64,000 nucleotides of DNA from Ryuthela nishihirai. Lineage: Eukaryota > Arthropoda > Arachnida > Araneae > Heptathelidae. Made by a program: the position numbers and the translations under genes. The stretch lies in the NCBI GenBank assembly GCA_038380435.1, contig JAWZYU010000006.1, positions 35,838,501 to 35,902,500 of the forward strand. Direction: 5' to 3'. This document shows, one piece after another, positions 35,076-45,030 of the stretch. Under the pieces are notes generated by a model. It was given only the letters and a program-made list of their open reading frames with translations. It ran no database searches and was not told where the DNA came from. Each line of letters starts with the position of its first letter. The stretch's first letter is position 1.

Positions 35076-36003
35076 CCAACTGTTATAGCAAGGTGCCAAT
35101 GGCGAAGCTGACTTTACCCCTAATACAGTTCTTTGTGCATCCTGACACATTCTTAACTGAACGGTGCAGAGCCATAGTGGATAGTTAAATTCATTCACTT
35201 TCCTTCGCTGAAACCTTTGCTTGGTCCCTCAAGACCTTTAGATGAGTTTGTAGGATGTGGAGGTAGCGTCTCATTTTGTCGGGTTCTGACGAGTTCGTTA
35301 CAGATAAGATTTCATGGTCTAGCCATTGCGAAGATGTTACGGCGGGGCCTTCACATTGATGGCTTTTAAGTCGTTCTACAAGTCCGATGACGTCCTTGTT
35401 ACACTGTAATCAAACGACACGAAATCCCTTTCCTTTAGGGTATTTCTTGAAACCTTTCCAAATAGGATCGCTCTTTCATCCTGACATGTTCAACGAGTCG
35501 CTTACTGACAGCAAATGATACAGGCCCACAGTGGTACTTATGATTTAAATCCAAACCTTCAACCATTCAGTGTGAACTATATCTCGACCAATGAATGGCT
35601 TCTGCAATTCAGTGTGAACTATATCTCGACCAATGAAAGGCTTCTGCAAGATTCTCGTAACCTATTTACCCCTCCAACAACACTTCCTTTTTTTTATAGA
35701 GCCTTAACGATCCGGTGGGAAATTTTCTAGTTGTCGAGTTAATATGACTCTCATGTGTGTAAATTGGATTTTGGGGAGTCTCTTCATTGCAAAGGCGCAT
35801 GTGATGACGAGTTCTATTTTTATTGTGTTGGTTTTGAGAACATGTCTTTAGAAAAGAATTGGTTATATTCGAAATGTATCAATCTACCCATTAACACATC
35901 TAAGCTTAAATAAATAACAGAATAACGTGTCATCACGTGATGTAACAACAGTTGACATGGAGACTAAAAGTTTTACAACAGATAAATCTAATGTGTATAG
36001 CGT

Positions 36004-36252
36004 CTAGCCTCGTTTTCTTACATATCTCAAAATAAGAGGTAAAGCAACCTGAAGTATGAGAGGAGCTTCTGGATTAAATCTGATACTAAGCGCATTACTC
36101 AACTGATTTAAATCCACAATAATGTTATTCAAGACTTCCTGTATAGTATGAGAAATTAATAAGCAACTACTGCCTGCCATTTCCATTACTGGGACATGAA
36201 TAAGAAAAGACCTAGAACTCTGGAAGTTGCTTTCTACAGAAGAAGCTAACAA
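36004..36252 (-). other. 82-codon unrecognised frame
   Basis: A frame with balanced composition (NPEAPLILQVALPLILRYVR near its end) inside the long-TIR element. No domain recognised and no start context to judge. It may be a remnant exon of the element or chance. Confidence 0.2.
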
Positions 36253-36724
36253 TTTAAAACGAGACGATTTCTTCCATACCCATCACTCATATCAAATCTA
36301 AAACAATATTACTCTAATATCGTACAGTTTTCAGATAGTCATTCTTTTACATTTCTCGATTCAGTTAAGTAGAACAATGAAACAGCATTGCGGGAAAAAT
36401 ATTTTATTCATACACTAAGAAATTACAATGATGACCAATCAGATATAGAACAGAAATTAGTAACACAATTAGCATTTATTTAGCACATATTCAGAGGCAC
36501 GTACCAGCTCGTCGTACACTTCGTTTAGTAATATAGGAAAGTGTAACATGTAGGTATAATTATCTTCAACTCCGGCCTCTTCCACAAAACGTTTAGTGAT
36601 ATCGCTTAAATGAATGCTTCTCACGGCTTCTCCGAAATGGCCATCAACTGATTCAACGGACATAGCAACACACGAATGGTTTACAAAAAACGAATGGTTT
36701 TCAACGGACAAAACAACACACGAA

Positions 36725-39222
36725 TAGCAACCAAAGGTTTCTGAAATTCTAAACATTTCTGAAGAATCTGCCTAAGTGAAAATATCTGATCCACACATCC
36801 CTACCACTTCTGAATCCACATTGCTCATCACGCAATTGACTGTCAACCATATTCTTAATTCTATTAAGCACAATCATGGAAAGAACTTTACCTGGAACAG
36901 ATAGTAGGCTGATACTTCTATAGTTATCACAAGAACTGCGATCACCTTTTTTGAAAATAGGGATAACAATAGCTCTGGTAAAATCCTTAGGAACCATGCC
37001 TTTATCATAAAAGATATTCAAAATTTCAGTCATCCAAGTGGTAACCGAAACATTCCCAGCTCTAAGCATTTCCGTAGTAATTTCATCTACCCCTGGGGAT
37101 TTATGAAGTTTAAGTTTAGAAACAGCCAAAATAACTTCAGATTGTGTTATAGGGCCAACATTAAAGCCACCAATGCATCTATCATCATTGCAAACAATGG
37201 GAGTAGAACTAACTACATTGTTTAGAACATCACTGAAATGCTCAGCCCACCTAGTCATGACAGAATCCTCCCCTTCTATAACCTTACCTTGTTTATCCTT
37301 CAATCCTTGTATGCCTGTCCGTTTTCTACCACACAAAACATTAACTATCTGGTACAGCTCTCTGCTGTTGTGCTGTCTAACTGCTTCCTCGGCTTTGTCA
37401 GCCAAACCATCAAGCCAAAGATTCTTATCAGCTGCTAACTGATCCTTTGCAAGTTTATTAAGGTCTCTGTAATGCTTTCTATTAGGACTAGTAGAGTATT
37501 GATTAAGGGCATTCCTGCAGTTCTTTCTTTCGGAAATAAGCTCAAGTGCCTTATCACTCAGATAATTTTGCCTCTTCTGCTCCTTTTTTCCTAAAAGAGT
37601 ATTGTTAGTATCCAAAAAAGCCTGTTTAAAATGATCCCATTCTTCCTCAACTTCAGTAGTAAGCAAACCATGACTGTCATAATCACTAAGTAACCTATCA
37701 TGGTAAGCTTTGGCTATAACTGGATCTTTCAGAGCTTCAGTATTAAAAGTAATTTTTTTAACCCTAGCACAACACTTTTTAAGTTTAAGTTGCAACACAC
37801 TTTTAACAATGTAATGGTCAGATGCAATTTCAGCTCCCCTATATTCCCTGGTATTCCTAACAGAACTAGCCCATTTGCTGTTAATTAATATGTAATCAAT
37901 CATATTCTTATGCAGCCCATCAGGTGAAACCCATGTGTACTTATGTATGTCGCGGTGTTTGTAATAAGTGTTAGTTATTCTGAATCCATTGAGTTTACTT
38001 ACCTGTAGGAGACGTTGCCCATTGCCATTGCAGCTACCAATCCCAAAAGGGCCTATTACTCCTCCCCAAAGGTCAGAGTCAGTACCAACTTTGCCATTGA
38101 AGTCACCAAGAACAACGGTAATATCTCCTTTCTTGACAAAATTCAAAATATCCTGAAGTTGTTCATAAAATCTATCCTTCTCATCCTCGTCGGCATCCTC
38201 AGTGGGGGCATAACAGCAGATAACATTCAAGTCTTTAACGCTTGTCCGAAATTTTGCTGTAAGAAACCTTTCATTAATGCACTCATATCCTAGAAGAGCA
38301 TCGCTAGCGTGTCTGCTGAGAAGCAGACCCACGCCTTGGTGATGCTTATTGTCGTCCCTGCCTGAAAAGAGAAATTTAAGATTATTTTTAAGAATCTGAC
38401 CTTTATCTGTCCATCTGGTCTCTTGCAAGCCGAGAATATCTAAATTATAACGGTGGAATTCTTGTGTGAGGACATCAAGAGAAAAAGCTCTGTGCAGAGT
38501 CCTCACATTCCAACTCCCTATGGAGAGAAAATGGTTAGTGGGATGTTTAAAGAAACTATGTTTATTGAGAGAAGGAATGCCGACAATATCAAACAGCCCC
38601 CTAATCGCAGACATGGGGCAAAGACCCGTTCCCCCACTACTAAAGGCTGAAGCCATCTACACTGGAAGACTTCCTCCAATATAGAATTTGACGATGCCAA
38701 TAGAAGCAAAGAGTTCAGGTGCCTGCGATGACTTCTGCTCAGGATTATCCACCAGCTGATAAACATATCCTGTGAATCTATTCACTTGGGGCTGTCAACC
38801 CACAAACAAACAGAACACACAGCGGAAGATTTTCCCTCCACAGAAGCCCACCAGTGCAGCAAAATCAGGATCCATAATCAAGCTCAGAGCCATATATCTG
38901 TCCAGTCCAGTAGGTTGATATCGTCAGCACCAGGACCCTGTGTGGTTGACCACTCCTCAGCAGGGTAGAAAAAAAAGAAAAGTAGCCATAGTTGTCCAGA
39001 TCAGTAGGCCACACTAATCTGGCAGCCCTCCCCTTCCGTTCACTTCCACAAGAGAGTATCTCTTTTGAAAGTTACTAACGGTCCGCACCACGAGAAGGCG
39101 GGGTCGGACATTAGGTGCTAGGCCTGACCGGTTCTATGCATCATCACAGGGGATTGGTGCATAGCTCTCCTTCCTACTACCATTACAGGCTTCATTTACA
39201 TACCTAGCTACCATTTACAGAC
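36725..39222 (-). pseudogene. RTE/BovB-like LINE, copy B (best 5' part, 3' lost)
   Basis: A 5' region of about 565 bp (39222-38657) precedes a 635-codon frame starting at 38656. The apurinic endonuclease domain is complete: SWNVRTLHRAF, LGLQETRWTD, CYAPTEDADEDE, VVLGDFNGKVG, IASDHYIV hold its Asn, Glu, Tyr, Asp/Asn and His positions; it resembles craniofacial development protein 2. After a linker of about 200 residues comes the start of reverse transcriptase (IPIFKKGDRSSCDNYRS, DEQCGFRSGRD), where a frameshift ends the frame at 36749. LINE sequence stops at about 36725, before the catalytic Asp motifs. The element would nick target DNA and reverse transcribe its own RNA; this copy cannot. It lies inside the long-TIR element, beside its right arm. 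Confidence 0.9.
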
Positions 39223-39239
39223 CAATTATATATTGAACG

Positions 39240-40522
39240 TAAAATGACATGACATCGTATTGATCGTAAAATGACATGTCTCTATGACAAACATGGTGAT
39301 CATATTTTAAAACGTACGGTAAATTATACTCAAACGTAATTTTAAAATGATAGTATTTTGATCGATAAATTATGTAATTCAGGCGCACAGGTCAATGACG
39401 ACATGCTTCGCTAATGGTGCACTTTGACGCAGCGCCGCTTGGTGCGTCGGCAGGCTCAAGACATACGCTGTTGTCCTGGGGATGCGGCTCTCTCCACGGA
39501 CGGCATAGAACTATTTAGGTTCCAGACTTTTCAACATATTATTGCGCTCGCATAGAGTGCGATTTAAATCAGAAATTTTCTCTTCATACGAGAAAGAATC
39601 TGTGTAACCGGAAATGCGGGAGTCAAGCCCGTCACCCACGCTCACGTGACCTCCCGTCCGTGGCGTCCGTTTTTTAACATCCCCCTGCGTGGGCGGTCAC
39701 CATACTGCCGCAGGTGCAAGCCATATGCTGAATAGCGTGGGGGTAAGAAATGGGGAGTGATATTACAAGAAAAAACAGAATCCCAGGTGTGGGAGGAAGT
39801 CATCCCGCCTCCAGGAACAGTATACGTGTGGGGGAAGTAACTCCGCTCCCTTCCTGCGTGGGCATTATGCCCTAGACCGCCACGCATGTGGAAGCCAAAT
39901 ATTAAGCCCTCCCCAGGGGACCTTTTTAGGGACACACGACATTTAAGCCCTCTCCGTCTCCAACACTTCCGGTCGACAAGAAATTAAGCCCTCCCCATCA
40001 ACGCCCATCCCGACGCCAGCACACACGTGTGGGGTCCGACACTTCCTCTCCCCGACGCCAGCACACACGTGTGGGGGTCGACACTTCCGGTTGACCCTCT
40101 CCCCAGACACCAGCGTGGGAAGCCAAAAATTAAGCCCTCCCCAGGGGGCCTTTTTCGGGGACACAAGAAATTTAAGCCCTCCCCATCAAAGACCATCCCG
40201 ACGTCAGCACACACGTGTGGGGGTTGACACTTCCTGTCCGCGACGCCAGCACACATGTGTGGGGGAGAACACCTGAGAGGGGTCGGCACTTCCGGTCGTT
40301 AAAATAAGCCCTCCCCAGACACCAGCGTGGGAAGCTAAAAATTAGGCCCTCCCCAAGGGGCCTTTTTTGGGGACACAAGAAATTTAAGCCCTCCCTAGGG
40401 GGGAGGCATTCCCCCTCAAAAATTAAGCCCCCGACACCAGCGGTGACGTCACTACCGACGCCACCGTGTGCAGTGGACCGTGGAGCTACATCCGGGTGCC
40501 CCAGGCGGCCTTTGACACTACT
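39240..40522 (-). repeat. Right terminal inverted repeat
   Basis: Reverse complement of 31224-32490 with scattered substitutions and small indels; the order of the GC-rich subrepeats is kept. Differences between the arms show that the insertion is not very recent. Confidence 0.9.
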
Positions 40523-40603
40523 TCCGGGGATCGAACCTTAACCGGAAACGATAATTTGATCCGTAGACAAGCGCTCTAACCATTCGGCCATGGGACGGCT
40601 GCC
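40523..40603 (-). repeat. SINE-B, tRNA-like head half of a split copy
   Basis: Read on the - strand: GGCAGCCGTCCCATGGCCGA, ATGGTTAGAGCGCTTGTCTA, then GGTTCGATCCCCGG. Box A (TGGCCGAATGGTTAG) and box B (GGTTCGATCCC) are clear; the shape is Ser- or Leu-like but it has an unusual middle. It is the missing 5' part of the SINE-B at 31081-31223. Confidence 0.8.
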
Positions 40604-41039
40604 AACATTATATTAAAACTCTAGGCAACCAATAATGGGAATAACAATAAATTCTTAATATAAATTGATACATCAATAATAAAGAAATGATATTCATGAA
40701 TTTTAAATAAAAGATTTAAACGATTGACCTTAAAGTAGGATTCATAACAATAATATATGGGTACACAATTTCTTTTTGAAGACAGTCAAATTGTTTTCAT
40801 TTCTCATAACCAGTGGGAAAGAATTGTAATATTTTGGTGCCAAATAAGCGAAGTGCCTCTGGAGAATATTCTTCTTTGCCAATCGTATATCAAACATTAC
40901 TCCTTTCACTCGTAAATTGCACTCATAGCGTTTACTCTCTACTCATTGCTTATTTTGATGTGAAAACAATAGAATTTTGTATATATAAATATTTCTGATA
41001 TGATGAAAATGAAAAACGTAGATGGGTCTAAAATAGAAA

Positions 41040-41955
41040 AATTAACATTGAACACTAACTTACATATTTTTTATGCTCCATAAATAAATTATATAAATTA
41101 ATATCATAATCACCTCCCCAACTACATAAACCCTGATGTATATTAGAGTAAACCCTGGCATAATATATTATCGTTAAAAATTTCTTATTTGCTATTTTTT
41201 GAATACGATAAAATTTAAACGATATGTACCTTAACCACTTTGTTATCTTATTTACATGAGTCCTCCATTTTAAAGAAAAATCCATTTCAACCCCCAAATA
41301 ATTGTAATTATGTACTCTTTCTAATTTAGGGCATATACAATTGGGATAAAGAAGGCAATTAACATCGTGATATTTAATTTCTGTTAAGGTATCCGTTTTA
41401 AGCAATTCAAAATAAAGAAATTTACTTTTATTAATATTCAAATTTAATTTATTCAAAAATAGCCACTTTTGTATTTTTAAAAGACATTTTCTACATTTGT
41501 TTCCATCTCTAAAATAGTATCTGCTGTGTAAACTACTGCAATATCATCGGCATAACATATTAATGATCCTCTTAAATGTAATTAGCATAAGTCATTAATT
41601 TAAATAAGGAACAAGATGGAACCCAATACATAGCCTTGAGATACACCTTTTTTAATTTCCCTAAACGAACTCATTTCCATATTAACTTTTATCGCCTGAC
41701 TTTTTGCTAATGGTAGCTTTTAAACCAATTAAAAATATGTTCTTTTATACGGCTGGCAAAGAGTTTTTTTAACCGTATTTCCTGATCCACCGTATCAAAA
41801 GCCTTTTTCAGATCCACAAACAGTGTCAACGTTTTTTTCCCCGCATCAATACTTTTGCAAATACCTTCCGTTAGTTTCAGAGTACACTATTTGGTGGTTT
41901 TACCCTACCTAAAACCAAAAAAAAATCTTAAATTTCTCTTTTAGGGGAGGGAAGA
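41040..41955 (-). pseudogene. Non-LTR reverse transcriptase relic, second family
   Basis: On the - strand: EIKKGVSQGYVLGSILFL and LICYADDIAVVY (catalytic YADD at about 41550), then a 133-codon frame 41456-41055 with NLNINKSKFLYF, YNYLGVEMDFSLKWRTHVN and GLCSWGGDYDINL. The upstream part to 41955 carries the fragments of motif A with stops. Sequence differs from the RTE/BovB-like and jockey-like copies. The clade is not assigned. Confidence 0.75.
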
Positions 41956-41962
41956 TAATAAG

Positions 41963-44900
41963 CTTCACCAAGGCGTGGGTCTGCTTCTCAGCTAACACGC
42001 TAGTGATGCTCTTCTAGGATATGAATCATTAATGAAAGGTTTCTCACAGAAAAATTTTAGACAAGCATTAAAGTCTAGAATGTTATCTGCTGTCATGTAC
42101 CAAATTGAGGATGCCGATGAGGATGAGAAGGATAGGTTTTATGGATAAAATATTTTGAATTCTGTGAAGAAAGGAGATATTACCCTTGTTCTAAGTGACT
42201 TCAGTGCCAAAGTTGGTACTGACCTGACCTTTGAGGAGGGTTGATAGGACCTTTTGGTATTGTTTTCTGAAATGGCAATGGGTATCGTTTCCTACAGGTA
42301 AGTAAACTCAATGGTTTCAGAATAACTAGCACATATTGCAAACACCGCGAAACACATAAATACACATGGGTTTCATCTGATGGGATGCATAAGAATATGA
42401 TTGATTATATATTAATTAACATCAAATGGGCTAGTTCTGTTAGGAATACCAGGTCATATAGGGGAGCTGAAATTGGATCTGACCATTACCTTGTTAAACG
42501 TGTCTTGCAACTTAAACTTAAAAAGTGTTGTGCTTAGGTTAATAATTTTATCTTTAATACTGAAGCTCTAAAAGACCTAGTTATAGCTAAAGCTTACCAT
42601 GATAGGTTACTTAGTCATTATGACAGTCATGGTTTGCTTACTACTAAAGTTGAGGGAGAATGGGACCATTTTAAACAGGCGTTTTTGGAAACTAACAGTA
42701 CTCTTTTAGGGAAAAAGGAGCAGAGGAAGCAGAATTATTTGAGTGATAAGGCACTTGAGCCTATTTCAGAAACAAAGAACTGCAGGAATGTCCTTAATCA
42801 ATACCCTACTACTCCTAATAGAAAGCATTACAGAGAGCTTAGTAAGCGTGTAAAGGATCAGTTAGCTGCTGATAACAATCTTTGGCTTGATGGCTTGGCT
42901 GACAAAGCCGAAGAAGCAGTTAGATATCACAACAGCAGAGAGGCGTACCAGATAGCTAATGTTTTGTGTGGTAGAAAACGGACAGGTATACAGGGATTGA
43001 AGGATAAATAAGGTAAGGTTACAGAAGGTGGGGATTCTGTCATGGCTAGGTGGGCTGAACATTTCAGTGATGAACTAAACATTGTGGTTAGTTCTGCTCC
43101 CATTGTTCGTAATGATGATAGATGCATTACTGGCTCTAATATTGTCCCTATAACACAATTTTAAGTTATTTTGGCTATTTCTAAACTTAAACGTCATAAT
43201 TCCCAGGGGTAGATGAAATTACTACGGAAATGCTTAGAGCTGGGAATGTTTATTTTATCATTTGGATGACTGAAATTTTGAATATCTTTTATGATAAAGG
43301 CATGATCCCTAAGGATTTTATGAGAGCTATTATTATCCCTATTTTCAAAAAAGGTCATCGCAGTTCTTGTGATAACTATAGGGGTATCAGCCTACTCTCT
43401 GACCTAGGGAAAGTTCTTTGCATGATTGTGCATAATAGAATTAAGAATCTGATTGACAGGCAATTGCGTGATGAGCAATGTGGTTTCAGAAGTGGTAGGG
43501 GATGTGGAGATCAGATATTTTCACTTTGGCAGATTCTTGAGAAATGTTTAGAGTTTCAGAAACCTTTGGTTGCTAGTTTTGTTGATTTCAAAAAGGCTTT
43601 TGACTCTGTTGATCGTCATAATTTGTGGTTGATTGTGAGATCATATAGTATACGAGACAAGTTAGTTAACATAATGAAAGCTCTTTATAATAACACTGAG
43701 TCGTGTGTGAGAGTTGGTAAGTCTTGTAGCAATTGGTTTAGCATTACTTCTGGTGTTCGACAAGGGTGAATTTTGTCTCCTTTTCTCTTTAGTGTGGTTA
43801 TTGGTTATGTTATGCGAAATTTACTTCAAGGGAAATATTTTGACTTTAAATGTGTTGAAGATACGAAAATTTCTGATTTAGATTATTCTGATGACATTGG
43901 CAAATGATTTATCCAATAATATTGGCAAATGACATTGGCAAATGATATATGCCAAATCCAATATGATTTGGCAAATGATGTTGATGAGATGAACTCTTTC
44001 ATTCGAGCTGTTGATGAAACTGTTACTAGAGTAGGTTTGGTTATAAACAGAGAGAAAACTATAATGATGAAATTTGGTCAGGCAGGCTGTGATTCAGTTA
44101 ATCTGAATGGTTGCAATCTTGAACATGAATCTCTTTCGTTGCGATCTTATGCAACCACGGCAATTCCCGGTTCCGCTTGTACAGCACTACCTGGTTATGA
44201 AGAGCCGTGCTTATCTGGAGCCGGGGGCAAGGGATACGCCCTATAGGCGCACCTCAACCCCAGCCTCACATGGCAGCAGTCTTATAAAAGGAAAGCTGAC
44301 CACCGGAAGAAACCTTACTTTAATCTATTCCCCGGTTAGCCATGAACAAGGATATATAATCCAAGTTCGATCGGCGTCCGGGGTGGCAATCTTGAACATG
44401 TGTCACAGTTTAATTTCCTTTGGAACTATGTAACAAACAGTGGTGATGTGCGGCATGAGATTAACAGACGGATAGGGATTGCTGCCGGTACTTTTAAGAA
44501 TCTATGGAGAGTGTGGAGAAATAGGCGTATACATCTAAAGACTAAAATTAGACTGTATAATAGTTTGGTTCTTTCTAGGGTTAGTTATGGTAGTGAAACC
44601 TGGACACTTTGTAAACAAGATAGCAGGAAACTAGATGCTTTTGATTCCAGATGCTTACGCAGTATGTTGGACATTAGGTGGTTCAACTTTGTAACTAATG
44701 ATGAGGCGAGGCAAAGGAGTCGGCAACTTGCTTTAAGTAGCATATTGTGCAGAAAGCGACTCCGTTGGTTTGGCCATGTTGGCCGTATGGATAATTATAG
44801 ATTTGCGAATATGGTTATGAACAGTGTGCCTAAAGGCCTCAGAAAGAAGGGGAGACCTAGGATGCCGTGGGCACACTATGTCAAACAGGACCATGTTAAA

Positions 44901-45025
44901 TTGGTGTGCAGTGTCCAGATGCAGCAGATGTAGCTCCGGACAGATATGATTGGAGAACTAGATTGCACGGTCTGGTTGGACCTCCGTAGCCTATGACTCC
45001 TTGAGGATGATGATGATGATGAAAC
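41963..45025 (+). pseudogene. RTE/BovB-like LINE, copy C (5'-truncated, 3' complete)
   Basis: Starts inside the endonuclease (counterpart of copy B at about 38343) and runs to the 3' tail, a short ATG array. Readable blocks: 42634-43008 linker, 43230-43767 reverse transcriptase (PIFKKGHRSSCDNYRG, DEQCGFRSGRGCGDQIF, VDFKKAFDSVDRHN with the motif-A Asp), a stop in SGVRQG-ILSP, LDYSDDI at about 43880 in place of YADD, and 44400-44930 the C-terminal part (GSETWTLCKQDSR, RLRWFGHVGRMDNY). Around 43898-43980 the phrase TTGGCAAATGA has multiplied about five times, and a foreign 258-bp block sits at 44128-44385. Not functional. Confidence 0.9.
44128..44385. mobile_element. Unidentified 258-bp insertion with 15-bp TSD
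   Basis: GCAATCTTGAACATG occurs at 44113-44127 and again at 44386-44400, exactly bounding 258 bp of GC-rich sequence absent from LINE copy A. The 15-bp duplication points to LINE-type retrotransposition. There is no poly(A), no terminal inverted repeat and no tRNA-like head; a box-B-like AAGTTCGATCG lies near the right end. Structured segments such as CCGGTTCCGC and GGAGCCGGGGGCAAGG suggest a retrocopied structured RNA. I do not recognise the source RNA. Confidence 0.7.
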
Positions 45026-45030
45026 TTTTA

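Larger units (their letters stand above)
31224..40522. mobile_element. Long-TIR element, Polinton/Maverick-like
   Basis: A 9299-bp insertion bounded by inverted repeats of about 1.27 kb (31224-32490 and 39240-40522). Both ends begin AGTAGTGTCAAAGGC when read inward. CCCGGG at 31218-31223 and TCCGGG at 40523-40528 are a 6-bp target duplication with one difference. AG termini, 6-bp duplications and long inverted repeats are hallmarks of Polintons (Mavericks), but these are usually 15-20 kb and code for a protein-primed DNA polymerase and an integrase; neither is seen here. The interior holds LINE copy B, direct and inverted repeats and a few short frames. It may be a deleted or non-autonomous member, or a foldback element. 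Confidence 0.7.

Noticed and set aside
31224..40522. Simple inverted segmental duplication
   Set aside because: The AG termini, the 6-bp flanking duplication and the split SINE define an inserted element.
40523..40603. Functional tRNA-Ser or tRNA-Leu gene
   Set aside because: Box A and box B are good, but the sequence continues into the SINE-B body on the other side of the insertion and the acceptor stem does not close.
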